Source: Streptomyces virginiae
Lineage (GTDB): Bacteria; Actinomycetota; Actinomycetes; Streptomycetales; Streptomycetaceae
NCBI RefSeq assembly: GCF_000720455.1
Contig: NZ_JOAK01000049.1
Span: 1-35,224, forward strand
Direction of reading: 5' to 3'
Length of the DNA: 35,224 nt
Both the position numbers and the translations under genes were made by a program. The notes under the pieces were generated by a model. It did not search any database and was not told where the DNA came from. It worked only from the letters and a program-made list of their open reading frames with translations. Position 1 is the first letter of the stretch. Every line of letters begins with the position of its first letter. Of the stretch, positions 16,073 through 24,731 are shown one piece after another.

Positions 16073-16146
16073 GCGCCGTCGTCGGCCCGCCTCCAGCCGC
16101 GCTCCTGCGCGAGCTCGTCGAGGACACCGGCCCGCCCGGCGGTCGC

Positions 16147-16234
16147 AGCTGCGCCACCGCGCCGTCGCCACCAGGCACGACAAGCTCGCCGTCCGCTACA
16201 CCTGCTGACTGCGGCCATCAGCGAATGGCTCTGA
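16147..16234 (+). pseudogene. C-terminal tail of an IS5-family transposase
   Basis: QLRHRAVATRHDKLAVRYTC followed by a stop, then in the next frame LLTAAISEWL and a stop at 16232-16234, is the end of an IS5-type transposase (homologues: KQHRAVATRYDKLAVRYEAxxxxAAIxEWL). Only about 30 codons and a frameshift remain. It comes from a different IS from the one at 7801, whose own tail reads RAVATRYDKRRYVYLG. Confidence 0.7.
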
Positions 16235-16243
16235 ACTTCGTAA

Positions 16244-16582
16244 ATGCTGCTGCGGCAGCAACCGTCGAGCAGGAGCGTGCCCCATGGGACCAGCGTTCAG
16301 GTTCAGACATTCACAGGCACGGTCGAAGCCACGTGCGTGCATCCATCCATCTCTGACCTGTGCAGACGGGCGGCGAGCCAAGGCCTGCCCCTGCTCGGAT
16401 ACGTCGATCCCTGCGACGAAACCGTGTTCAACGGGTCGCACTTCAGAGTCCTCATCCCCGGACCCCGGGCCTTGGCGGACGGCTCAGCCGCCGAAGAAGC
16501 CGAGGAGGGGCACAAGAACCTTGCTCTGACTGCTCAGGTCGAGCGCAAGGCTCACCGGTATCTCGTCTTCAACGGCGACTGA
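16244..16582 (+). CDS. Hypothetical protein
   Basis: Up to 112 residues. Blocks VHPSISDLCRRAASQGLPLLGYVDPCDETVFNG and HRYLVFNGD recall a small family of Streptomyces hypothetical proteins whose members keep HPSLxDL, GLPLLxxVDPYDDTVFN and a closing YLxFxGD. Function unknown. The start is unclear: ATG at 16244, or GTG at 16280, which has AGGAG but only one base away. A dead transposase ends just upstream, so the original 5' end may have been lost. It is convergent with the GH64 gene, whose stop is 26 bases beyond this stop. Confidence 0.5.
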   Translation: MLLRQQPSSRSVPHGTSVQVQTFTGTVEATCVHPSISDLCRRAASQGLPLLGYVDPCDETVFNGSHFRVLIPGPRALADGSAAEEAEEGHKNLALTAQVERKAHRYLVFNGD

Positions 16583-16607
16583 CGACGCCACTTTCACAAC
16601 ACAGGCC

Positions 16608-18272
16608 TTATACGAAGGAGAACCAGTTGACGTTGACGAAGTCGGAGGACTGGCCGCTGTCGAAGGTCAGATAGACGTCGTGGGTCCCGGTCGTACGGCG
16701 GATGTCGGCGGGGACGGTGCGCCAGGCCTGCCAGCCGCCGGTGTTGGCGACGGCGAAGCCGCCGACCGGGGTGGCTGTGGGGCTGCCGAGGCGGACCTGG
16801 ACCAGGCCGCTGGCTCCAGCGGCGGCCCCGGAAGCGACGCGGGCGTCGAAGCGGGTGGCGCCGGTGGAGCCGAAGGCCACTGCTGAGAACTTGAGCCAGT
16901 CGCCGTTGGACAGATGGCCGACGTCGGATCCGCCACCGCCGTCGGAGCAGGCCTCGACCTGTGCTCCGGACTGGGCGTTGAATGCCTCGGCCTGGATGGT
17001 GGTGAAGGCGCTGACCCCGCCGCCCGTGGCGGTGGCGGTCGGCGTGGGGGCTGGTGTGCCGCCGCCGGCAACACCGCCGACCGTGATGGTCCAGCGACCG
17101 GGGGTGCCGGACTGCACCTTGCCCTCGAAGTCGACTCCGGCCGGGTGAACGTCGTCGTACGGGAAGGCGTACCCGAGATGGTCGGGGGTGGTGTCGTGCA
17201 GGATGCGGGCGTAGTGGTTGGTGCGCGGCCGCGTGTAGAAGGTGGCGGGCTTCTCGGCGGTCGGCTGGTGGGGGTTGTCCAGCAGGGTGGTGCGGTTGAA
17301 GGCGGCGGCGAGCCGTGCGCTGAGATTGCCCATCAGGTCGTTGCCCGTGGTGAAGGGCGCGTCGCTGCAGGAGAAGATCGAAAGGGTGGACGGCTTGGCG
17401 AAGCTGCCGACTCCGGGGAAGGCGAGGACGTCGCCGTTCACCCGGCCGGTGACGGTTCCCCAGGTGAACTGGGTGTCGATGCGCAGGTCGGTGGAGCGGT
17501 AGTTGCTCCACACCTCGTCCACGTAGCCGTCGAAGTAGCCCCGGAACAAGGCATTGTTGCCGCGGATTGCCAGGTTGGGGCTGAGTACGCGCACGTCGCG
17601 GCCGCCCGCGGAGACGATCAGCCGGCTCCAGTCGCTGCCGTCGGCGGCGGACTGGGCCCGCAGCGCGGAGGCGACCCGGGACAGTCCGTCGGCGGGGAGC
17701 CCGCGCACCGTCTGGGTGCCCTGCCCGGTCTCCAGTTGGAAGGCGATCGGCAGCGAGACCATGTCGACGAACGTGATGTTGGCGTACAACTGGTCGCTGT
17801 TGAAGGTGAATTCGCAGAAGTCGTGAGCGACGTTCACGTTGGGATCGGTAGGGTTGCTCACCGACGGCAGGGCCAGACCGCCGCCGCGGTTCACCAAGAA
17901 GGTGAGCTTCGCGCCGACGGAGAAATAGATGCGGCCGCTGTCCAGGCGCGGCAGCGTCACCCTCCGCGCTCCGGCGCCGGACTCGTTGAGCGGGATGGCA
18001 CAGTCGACCCCGAGCGGAGTCTGATCGTTGGCCGGAGCCGGCGGGTGGTACAGGCTGGAGCCGTTGGCCTGGATGAAGGCCCAGGTGCCGCCGGCCGCGG
18101 GGTCGCGGCCGAGCACATAGGCGTACACCGTGTTGTTGCCGGTGGTGTTCACCAGGTCCAGGGGGAGCGTGGCGGTGGTGGTCGCGTTGGCGCTCATCTC
18201 GAGCCAGGCTGCCGCGGCTGGCACGGCCAGGGCCAGGCCCGCCGTCACGGCGAGGAGTTTTCTACGGGGCAT
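16608..18272 (-). CDS. GH64 beta-1,3-glucanase (laminaripentaose-producing type) with CBM6
   Basis: This 554-residue secreted enzyme starts at the ATG at 18272, where a twin-arginine-like signal begins (MPRRKLLAVTAGLALAVPAAAA). Residues of about 35-400 are glycoside hydrolase family 64: LPLDLVNTTGNNTVYAYVLG, IYFSVGAKLTFLVNRGGGL, DFCEFTFNSDQLYANITFVD, IFSCSDAPF, then ARLAAAFNRTTLL and NHYARILHD. GH64 enzymes release laminaripentaose from beta-1,3-glucan; the Glu in FCEFTFN and a nearby Asp are the likely acid/base pair. A Pro/Thr/Gly linker (residues about 400-425) leads to a CBM6 module (TIQAEAFNAQSG, GHLSNGDWLKF, HDVYLTFDSG, FVNVNWFSF). The gene follows the GH16 glucanase on the same strand after 112 bases and may share its transcript. 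The ribosome site is weak; a GTG at 18296 is possible. Confidence 0.9.
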   Translation of the reverse strand: MPRRKLLAVTAGLALAVPAAAAWLEMSANATTTATLPLDLVNTTGNNTVYAYVLGRDPAAGGTWAFIQANGSSLYHPPAPANDQTPLGVDCAIPLNESGAGARRVTLPRLDSGRIYFSVGAKLTFLVNRGGGLALPSVSNPTDPNVNVAHDFCEFTFNSDQLYANITFVDMVSLPIAFQLETGQGTQTVRGLPADGLSRVASALRAQSAADGSDWSRLIVSAGGRDVRVLSPNLAIRGNNALFRGYFDGYVDEVWSNYRSTDLRIDTQFTWGTVTGRVNGDVLAFPGVGSFAKPSTLSIFSCSDAPFTTGNDLMGNLSARLAAAFNRTTLLDNPHQPTAEKPATFYTRPRTNHYARILHDTTPDHLGYAFPYDDVHPAGVDFEGKVQSGTPGRWTITVGGVAGGGTPAPTPTATATGGGVSAFTTIQAEAFNAQSGAQVEACSDGGGGSDVGHLSNGDWLKFSAVAFGSTGATRFDARVASGAAAGASGLVQVRLGSPTATPVGGFAVANTGGWQAWRTVPADIRRTTGTHDVYLTFDSGQSSDFVNVNWFSFV

Positions 18273-18384
18273 GGTTCGTTGGTGGCGAGCCGTCACGGTG
18301 GGGGTCCGTTCTTCGTGAGGTCGGGCGGGGGAGCGGTCGGACGCGGGGACGGGGGAGAGAGGGGAGGGCGGCGGGGCTGGTGGG

Positions 18385-19650
18385 TCAGCCGACCGTCCAC
18401 TTCTGGTTGGCGGCGCCGGTGCAGGTCCAGGTCTGCAACCGGGTGCCGTCGGCGGAGGAGTTGCCCTTGGCATCCAGGCACTTGCCCGCACCTGTGTTGG
18501 TGAGGTCACGAGCGGCGGTGTACGTCCACTTCTGGGCGTTGGTGCCGTTGCAGGTGTAGAGCTGGACGACGGCGCCGTCGGCGGTGGAGCCGCCCGCTAC
18601 GTCCAGGCACTTGCCGAGGGCGCGGACGGTGCCGTCGGCCCCGATGGTCCACTGCTGGGCCGCGCTGCCGGTGCAGTCGTGCAGCTGGATGGGGGTGCGG
18701 TCGGCGTCGGAGCCGCCGGCGACGTCGACGCACATGCCGCCGATGCCACGGATCGGGCGTGCGGCGGGGGCGTTGGCGGAGGAGGCGCGGACATAGTCGA
18801 CGGTCATGGTCTGCGGGAAGGACGTGGAGGCGTCCGGGCTGCCGGGCCAGTCCCCACCGACCGCCAGGTTGAGGATGATGAAGAACGGGTGGTCGAAGAC
18901 CCACTTGTTGCCGCCGGTGTCGGCCGGCGTGAGGGTCTTGTACGTCGTGCCGTCCACCGACCAGACGAGGGAGTTCGGGCTCCAGTCGACGGCGAACACG
19001 TGGAAGTCGTCGGCGAAGGCGCGGCCGCCGGGCAGGCTGTACGCGGCACCGAGGCCGCCCGCTCCGGAGTAGCCGGGGCCGTGCACCGTACCGTGCACGG
19101 TGTTGGGTTCGCGGCCGATGTTCTCCATGATGTCGATCTCGCCACTGTTGGGCCAGCCCACGCTGCCGAGGTCGTTGCCGAGCATCCAGAAGGCGGGCCA
19201 GATGCCCTGCCCGCGGGGGATTTTGATGCGGGCTTCGAAGCGGCCGTACGCCTGGGTGAAGGTCTTGGCGGTGTTCAGCCGGGCCGAGGTGTATTGGCAC
19301 TGCCCGTACCAGCAGCCGAGGCCGGCGTCGGTGTTCTTCCGCGCGGTGATGACGAGGTTGCCCTGGCCGTCGAGCGCGGCGTTCGAGGTGCTGTTGGTGT
19401 AGTACTGCAGCTCGTGGTTGCCGAAGCCCGAACCGCCGGTCTCAAGCGTCCACTTGGCGGTGTCAGGAGCGCGGCCGGCCGCACCGTCGAACTCGTCGGA
19501 CCAGGTCTGCGCGACGACTGCGGCACCGGCGTGCGGGGCGACCGAAGGGGTGAGGGACATGAGTACCGCCGCGACCAGGGCGGTGGTCACGAGGAGCACC
19601 ACTCCGCCGAGAGAGCGGCGACGTGCGCGATGAGCAGCAGCCATGGGCAT
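18385..19650 (-). CDS. GH16 beta-1,3-glucanase with ricin-type CBM13
   Basis: This 421-residue secreted enzyme has a long Sec-type signal (RRRSLGGVVLLVTTALVAAV, cleavage near residue 44). The GH16 domain covers residues of about 47-285: WSDEFDGAAG, GNHELQYYT, YGRFEARIKIPRGQGIWPAFWML, then GEIDIMENIG, where Glu171 is the nucleophile, Asp173 the helper and Glu176 the acid/base. HVFAVDWSPNSLVWSVDG and FFIILNLAVGGDWPG complete the family. Residues 290-421 are a three-lobed ricin B-type lectin with QQWTIG, QKWTYT and QKWTVG repeats, expected to bind glucan. AAGGA precedes two nearby ATGs (19650 and 19644); either could be used. A LacI-type operator lies 68 bases upstream. The product should cleave beta-1,3-glucans such as laminarin or fungal wall glucan. 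Confidence 0.93.
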   Translation of the reverse strand: MPMAAAHRARRRSLGGVVLLVTTALVAAVLMSLTPSVAPHAGAAVVAQTWSDEFDGAAGRAPDTAKWTLETGGSGFGNHELQYYTNSTSNAALDGQGNLVITARKNTDAGLGCWYGQCQYTSARLNTAKTFTQAYGRFEARIKIPRGQGIWPAFWMLGNDLGSVGWPNSGEIDIMENIGREPNTVHGTVHGPGYSGAGGLGAAYSLPGGRAFADDFHVFAVDWSPNSLVWSVDGTTYKTLTPADTGGNKWVFDHPFFIILNLAVGGDWPGSPDASTSFPQTMTVDYVRASSANAPAARPIRGIGGMCVDVAGGSDADRTPIQLHDCTGSAAQQWTIGADGTVRALGKCLDVAGGSTADGAVVQLYTCNGTNAQKWTYTAARDLTNTGAGKCLDAKGNSSADGTRLQTWTCTGAANQKWTVG

Positions 19651-19717
19651 GGTTCCTTGTCTGGGTGGGGGAGGAGGGGGCCGGGCCGGGCGACTCGTGA
19701 AGAGCTACAGAGGGTTC

Positions 19718-19731
19718 TGAGAGCGCTCTCA
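19718..19731. promoter_or_regulatory. LacI-family-type operator upstream of the GH16 gene
   Basis: TGAGAGCGCTCTCA is a perfect 14-base palindrome centred on CG, the shape of LacI-family operators of Streptomyces sugar genes (compare TGGGAGCGCTCCCA of CebR). It lies 68-81 bases before the GH16 start. A 13-of-14 copy precedes the protease gene at 21378. Confidence 0.8.
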
Positions 19732-19739
19732 CGCGTGAC

Positions 19740-20180
19740 GCAATGTCACCCGAGACGGCGAGTATTACGGAGGGGTAACCGTCATGGCAACGTCAGGCGT
19801 CACCCTTCACACGCCTCTGAGCTGCGGTTTTCCGTTGCGGCCTTCGACTTAACGATCTCTTAAGGCTGCCTTGATGTGGAGAGGTGTGAATCGGAGCCTC
19901 ACGTGAGCGTCGGCCGGACGGCCGACGCGGGTACTCCGCGCGGCATCCGGACCGGGTGCTCCCGGCCGGGAACCCGGCCCCGGCCGACGGTTCCTCGTTC
20001 ATGCGTTGGTGTCCGGCGCCGCACAGCCCGTCGATCGGTGCACCGGCGTTGGTCCGCGACACCACCGACACGTCGACGAGCGGCGCTGCCTGGCTCCGTA
20101 CGGGAGCCGGGCGACAGGTCCTTACGGTTGTTCGCACCGCGAAGAACCTGTCGCCGCGCCGACCGCAGGCGTGTGCAGGG
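19740..20180. other. Gene-free stretch with two small palindromes
   Basis: No gene is supported between the GH16 promoter region and the protease stop. At 19847-19872 two AT-richer palindromic motifs lie side by side (CTTAA-6-TTAAG-like, then TTAAGGC-T-GCCTTGA). They stand out from the GC-rich surroundings and could be a regulatory site or the promoter of a lost gene. Confidence 0.3.
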
Positions 20181-21347
20181 TCAGGCGGTGTGCAGCGTCA
20201 GGCCGTAGCGGCCGAGGATTTCGTTGATCGGCTGGAACCACGTCTGGCCGCCGGACGAGCAGTTGCCCCAGCCGCCGGAGGTGACGCCCTGGGCCTGGTC
20301 CCCGCTGAGGAACGAGCCGCCGGAGTCGCCTCCCTCGGCGCAGACGCTGGTCTTCGTCATCTGGTGGACGGCGCCCTGGCTGTAGTTGACGGTCTCGTTC
20401 TTGGCGAGGACGGTGCCGCAGTGCCAGTGCGTCGTGGACCCCGACCGGCAGATCGAGGCGCCCACGGGTGCCTCGGCGGAACCGCGTACCAGCTGGTCCG
20501 GGATGGTGCCCCAGCCGAGCACCACCGGTACGGTCCACCAGCCGCTGTGGATGCCGACGTACGCGTAGTCGTTGCCGGGGAACGAGGATCCCTGGAAGGT
20601 GCCCATCGCGGACCCGTCCCAGCCGCGCACGGCGGCCCCCGCCTGCGCGCAGTGCCCAGCCGTCACGAAGCCGCCGTACACGGAGAAGCCGATCGAACAG
20701 CGGACGTTGCCGGTGTAGTACGGGTCGCCGCCGACGGTGCCCGCGGCGTACGTACGGGGCGCCTGCGCCGTCTCGGCGACGGTGACGGGGCCGCCGGCCC
20801 GGGCCTGGTCGACGAACTCCCGTACGGCGGGGGCTTCCCGCTCGCTACGTACGACCGTGACGACGACGCTGTTGGTCCGCGGGTCGACGTGCCAGCCGGC
20901 CACCCCGGTGGGGGCGCGCAGCGTGTCCAGGCGCGCTTTGGCGCGGTCCAGCGCGGCTGCGCTGTGCCGGACGAGGAGCGTGTCGGCGCCCAGTGCCCGC
21001 GCCGACGACTCCTGCGCGCGGTCGGTCACCGCGACGACGAGCCGGCCGGTGGAAGGCTCGTACCACGAGCCGCCGTACGCACCACCCACGGCCTGCCGTG
21101 CGGTCTTCTCCACGGCCGCGGCGGCCTTTTCGGCGCTCAGCCGTTCCTCGGCCTGGGAAGCGGTGAGCCCGAGGTCCCGGCGCATCGCGTCGAGCAGTCC
21201 GGCCGAGGCGGACGGCGCTGCGGCGGACGATGCTGCGGCGGGCTGCGGAAGCGGGACGGCGCTCGCCACGTCGGCATGGGCGGCGCCAAGGCCGACGGTC
21301 AGGAGCAGGGCGGCGACGGCGGCGCGTAAGGGAGTGGTGTGTTTCAC
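20181..21347 (-). CDS. Streptogrisin/alpha-lytic-type S1 serine protease with pro-region
   Basis: This 388-residue secreted protease starts with GTG at 21347, six bases after AGGAGG. A Sec signal occupies residues 1-30 (cleavage near HADVASA). Residues of about 45-195 are the alpha-lytic-type pro-region that folds the enzyme (LLDAMRRDLGLTASQAEERL, GGSWYEPSTGRLVVAVTD, GWHVDPRTNSVVVTV). The mature chymotrypsin-like domain follows, with His232 in FVTAGHC, Asp260 in FPGNDYAYV and Ser342 in GGDSGGSFL. Cys pairs around CSIG/GHC, CRSG/HWHCG and SVCAEGG/GNCSSGG fit the streptogrisin disulfides. There is no C-terminal binding module. An operator matching that of the GH16 gene lies in the leader 31-44 bases before the start, so the protease is probably released from repression together with the glucanases. 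Confidence 0.93.
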   Translation of the reverse strand: MKHTTPLRAAVAALLLTVGLGAAHADVASAVPLPQPAAASSAAAPSASAGLLDAMRRDLGLTASQAEERLSAEKAAAAVEKTARQAVGGAYGGSWYEPSTGRLVVAVTDRAQESSARALGADTLLVRHSAAALDRAKARLDTLRAPTGVAGWHVDPRTNSVVVTVVRSEREAPAVREFVDQARAGGPVTVAETAQAPRTYAAGTVGGDPYYTGNVRCSIGFSVYGGFVTAGHCAQAGAAVRGWDGSAMGTFQGSSFPGNDYAYVGIHSGWWTVPVVLGWGTIPDQLVRGSAEAPVGASICRSGSTTHWHCGTVLAKNETVNYSQGAVHQMTKTSVCAEGGDSGGSFLSGDQAQGVTSGGWGNCSSGGQTWFQPINEILGRYGLTLHTA

Positions 21348-21377
21348 GAGACCTCCTGGTGTGGGGGATTGAGTGCT

Positions 21378-21391
21378 TGAGAGCGCTCTCG
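21378..21391. promoter_or_regulatory. LacI-family-type operator upstream of the protease gene
   Basis: TGAGAGCGCTCTCG, identical to the GH16 operator in 13 of 14 bases, lies 31-44 bases before the GTG start of the protease, where it could block elongation or initiation. Confidence 0.75.
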
Positions 21392-21751
21392 GAGGGTGTC
21401 GGTTGTTACGCTAGCTCACCCGTATTTGGCAGGTCCATACCAAGTTCCGCCCCGCCGTGGCCGGGCCCCACGCGACCACTCGGTCACCGAGGACCGTTCC
21501 CGGCACCGAGGGCCGACCTCGTTACCGGCCCGACCGACGTCGCGGTCGCGGTTGGGGGCCGGGGCCGGGGCCGCGATCGCCCTCAGCGGCAACCAGCCGT
21601 CCCTCGGTCTCCTGAAGGCGGTGTTCGGCAGAGCCCGCACGGCAGCCCTGCGCGGCGACCACCCCACCCCCCCGCGGGCTCCTCGCCGAAGGCCGGCGCA
21701 CCCTGTTTCGCTGTTGGGGCGCTGTTCTTGAGGGAGCGTCGCCCATATCTT
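21392..21751. other. Upstream region of the protease gene, otherwise empty
   Basis: Contains the protease promoter region. A likely element cannot be fixed: AT-richer bases lie near 21410-21445. No gene is supported. Confidence 0.3.
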
Positions 21752-21886
21752 GTACTTCTTCCTCCGTACGCCGTATCGCTGCCACCGTTCTGGCGGCCGG
21801 TGCGATCGTCTCGGCTGCCGCGGTGCCGGCGGCCGCGCATGACGACGACCGTCATCACCAGCAGCGGCCGCGGGTGAAGATCTGAA
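21752..21886 (+). pseudogene. N-terminal fragment of a secreted lamin-tail-type protein
   Basis: One plus-strand frame reads a signal peptide (SVRRIAATVLAAGAIVSAAA, then VPAAAHDDDRHHQQRPRVKI) and stops. SVRRIAATxLAAGAxVxAAxxPAxAHD...HRPRVxI is how Streptomyces lamin-tail-domain (LTD) secreted proteins begin. Here the chain ends at 21886 where the LTD domain should start. At the expected start a GGGAG is followed by ATA rather than ATG, so the start codon may be lost too. Confidence 0.45.
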
Positions 21887-22134
21887 GACGTCGATGTCGC
21901 CGGTGTCGATCGCGTGCAGGCCCCTCCATCACGTTCTCGTCCGGCCTTGCCCGGGCACCGAGTTGCCACGGCCACCTGACGGAGAGCTCGTCCGATTCGC
22001 GATCAGCGCCGGGTCCCGCAGGGTCGCGCACTGTTCGAGCAGCGGTGTCAGGGTCCCGCGGCCCAGTGCCCCGGAGCTCACCGTGGCCTCGCCCTCGTCG
22101 CTGCTGACCGCCGCGATCTCGGTAGACGGGGCGG

Positions 22135-22788
22135 TCAGTGTTCGAGGTCGGCGCGCATGGCGCCGAAGAGGCGGGCGGCGTCGGCCGGGGTCGTGCGGGG
22201 GAAGAGTGCGACGGCGGCGGTGGTGGTGTCGGACCAGCCGCAGATGACGTCGGTGGTGTTGGCGGACTCCGGCAGGCTGAGGCACTCGAGGGATCCGCCG
22301 AATGGGCCGGGCTGGTACGGCTTCGCGGTGGTCGGGGTGCCGGTGGATCCGTTCTGCAGCGCGTAGTCGATCAGGCCGCGCCAAAGGTGCTCGCGACGCT
22401 TGTTCGGGTCCTCCGGAACGCTGTCGACGCCAACGAAAAGGATGCGGCGGCCGGAGGTTTGCCCGGCACGGTTGTAGTCAGCGACCACCAGGTGCATGCC
22501 GTCACGCATCTCGCCCGGGTCAACCGGAACGTCGGAGACCGCGCCGGCACCCGTGGCCTTGGTGAGCCCGCCGGCGGTGGCGGCCTCGGCCAGCGTGTGC
22601 TTGCCGGAACCGGCGGGCGAGGTGGAGGAGGCGGGCGCGGAGGCAGTGGCGGAGGCGGCGGAAGGAGCGGGAGGAGCAGGAGGAGCAGGAGGGGCTTCGG
22701 CTTCGGCTGCGGGGTCGCAGGCGGTCAGCGTCAGCGTGGTTGTGAGGGCGATCGTGGCGAGGAGGGTGCGGGGACCAAGGCTGGGCAT
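22135..22788 (-). CDS. Secreted lipoprotein of unknown function
   Basis: The 217-residue protein has a lipoprotein signal: RTLLATIALTTTLTLTAC, with the lipobox LTAC at Cys24. A Pro/Ala-rich spacer (residues about 28-60) follows. The folded part reads ATGAGAVSDVPVDPGEM, HLVVADYNRAG, RRILFVGVDSVPEDP and ESANTTDVICGWSDTTTAAVALF, ending LFGAMRADLEH. The last block resembles small membrane-linked proteins of Streptomyces in which a CGWSDxxTxAxV strand is followed by a short helix. No enzyme motif is seen. The ATG at 22788 has GGGAGAC about eight bases upstream. Its downstream flank (21929-22134) holds coding-like but unassigned sequence. Confidence 0.8.
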   Translation of the reverse strand: MPSLGPRTLLATIALTTTLTLTACDPAAEAEAPPAPPAPPAPSAASATASAPASSTSPAGSGKHTLAEAATAGGLTKATGAGAVSDVPVDPGEMRDGMHLVVADYNRAGQTSGRRILFVGVDSVPEDPNKRREHLWRGLIDYALQNGSTGTPTTAKPYQPGPFGGSLECLSLPESANTTDVICGWSDTTTAAVALFPRTTPADAARLFGAMRADLEH

Positions 22789-22859
22789 GGCGGAGTCTCC
22801 CGGGGTGTGGTGGTGGCTGGGCTGCTGGGCCCAATGGCCGCACGCTAGTGGCCGGCTGG

Positions 22860-23534
22860 GCGGGCTGGTGCCCTCAGCCCAGTTCCCTTACAGCACCGGG
22901 ACAAGGCGGTGACGCAAGCGGACGGCGATGACAGGCATGGTGGTGCGAGTGTTGCTGGCCGCGGCCGGTAGGTGCTGGACGGGGGGAGCAGTGGTGATGA
23001 CGGGCAGGCGGCGCTGCACCGGCGCCGCTGTGCCGGCGGGGACGGCGGCGTGTGCGGCTCGTGGGCCGAGAGATACGGGCACGAGACCGTCGTCCTGTGC
23101 TTGAGCCTGGTGGCCGGAACGGTGGCACTGGCCAGCGCGTGGCGCGGGTGCCCCGCACCCTCCGCGCGCCCGCCCTGTCGGCGCCGGACACCGCTGGGTG
23201 GCCGGGGTGCTCGGCCCGCCGGGAGGCGGACCGGGAGTGGTCGCTGAGGCTGCTGAAGGCGATCGACGGAGTCGGGGACGAAACCGGCACGGCGGAGGAG
23301 CGATCGGAGGTCGAGCAGATCGTCCGCCACAGCGTCGCAGGACTCCGGGCTGCCAGTACCCGCAGCCGGGCCACGGCTACCCGCTCCTGTGCGGAGCTCC
23401 ATCCGTGCGATCTCTCGAGCCGACACGCTCCCTCGGCCTGCGGCCCGCCTCTGTCGGTCCAGCCACGCCACACCGACCCCCGCCAGATCGCGGCCCGGGG
23501 TCCGGATCTGCCGTGTCCGGCCCGCCATCCCGGC
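22860..23534. other. Decayed DNA upstream of the relaxase relic
   Basis: No intact gene. Short coding-like segments appear on the plus strand, for example a hydrophobic run at about 23075-23150 (TVVLCLSLVAGTVALASAW) and a helical one at 23230-23350 (EWSLRLLKAIDG, RSEVEQIVRHSVAGLRA). They may be remnants of small conjugation genes that usually precede a relaxase, but I cannot name them. Confidence 0.3.
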
Positions 23535-24643
23535 CGGATGACGCTCGCCGATCTGGCGCTGCTCCTGGACGCCTCGGTCGAAGCCCCTGCTCGGGGAGCG
23601 GCCGGCGGAACACCTCTGGCATGTGGCGGTCCGCAACCACCCCGACGACCCGGCCCTGTTCGACGGCCAGTGGGCGGAGGTGGCCGCCGCCATGGTCGCG
23701 GTTGCGGGGATCGCCGAGCGCGGTGACGCACGCCTTGCCGGTGGATCGCCGCGCGGCACGCGACCGACCACATCCACATCGTCACGACGCTCGGGCGGCA
23801 GGACGGCCGTCACCGCCGCCTGTGCGGCGACATCCCCAAGATGCACACCGCCGCCCGCGCTTTCGAAGCCGGCTGGGGTCCTAGCCCGAAGTCACCGCTG
23901 GACCGGACCGCGCGCCGCCCGCTCACCGGCGAGGCCCGAGAAGGCCGCCCGCCGCACCGTCCGTACCGCCGCCGCCCTCGCCCACGGCGACACCGATTTC
24001 TTCGACCCTCTACGCGACGCCGGACTCCGTGTACGCGAGCGCCGGGCGACGACGGCACGCTGATCGGGTACGTGGTGGCGCTGCCCGGTGACCGTGCGGA
24101 CCGCGGTACCCGCCCGGTGTGGTTCGCGGTCCCACTCTCGCCTACGACCAGTCCCTGCCCCGGGTGCGTGAGCGCTTCACCCCGCACATCGCGCCGGCCG
24201 ACCGGGCGCTCGCCCAGACGCGGATCCGGGAGGCCTCCGCTCTCCTGGGCCGCGCGGGACGGGCCGACGGTGCCGGTGACGTCGCCGCCCTCGGCGACCT
24301 CCTGGCCATCACTGCGGCGTACTCACCGGACCTGGTCCGTGACCGCGTCCGCGCGGCGGCCGCCGCGTCGAGCAGGCCGCCCCCCGCTCCCGGCGCCCGC
24401 TCGTTGGAAGGCCGGGCCCGCGCCGGCTGGCGGGCCTCCACCCGCGCGTGGGAACACGCCCCCCGCGCCGCCCGGGGTGGTGGCGCCGCGGTTGTGCTGA
24501 CGCTGCTGACTGCGCTCGTGGAGGCGGTGGAGGCCGCGGCCGCGTGGCACCGCGCGCAAGGGTTCCATGCGCAGGCGAGAGCTGCTGCCGACGCTGCCGT
24601 GCTGCTGCGCGACGCGGCGGCCCTGACCGGCAGCCGCCCTTGA
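23535..24643 (+). pseudogene. Broken conjugative relaxase/mobilisation nuclease
   Basis: Read across frames, this is an actinomycete ICE relaxase: ADLALLLDASVEA; EHLWHVAVRNHPDDPALFDG (residues before the nuclease motif); HATDHIHIVTTLGRQDGRH, which is the His triad of the metal site; KMHTAARAFEAGWG; RTVRTAAALAHGDTDFFDPL; GTLIGYVVALPGDRADRGTRPVWFA; and LAYDQSLPRVRERF, followed by an Ala-rich tail to 24643. The frame changes at least four times (near 23600, 23720, 23950 and 24040-24120). Only the last part (24119-24643) remains open for more than 170 codons. The gene once nicked an origin of transfer and is now dead. Confidence 0.75.
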
Positions 24644-24731
24644 GGCCAGCCCGGCCGGGAGCTGACGCGTCCCGTCCGTTGTTCCCCACACCCCAGTGCG
24701 TGTATCGCGCGGTGAGGAGGAAGATGGTGGC

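Noticed and set aside
16914..18503. Plus-strand 529-residue frame opposite the GH64 gene
   Set aside because: It is antisense of a recognised enzyme with no domain of its own.
22600..22720. GGAG/GGC-rich run as a tandem repeat or regulatory RNA
   Set aside because: It is the Pro/Ala-rich linker of the lipoprotein read on the other strand.
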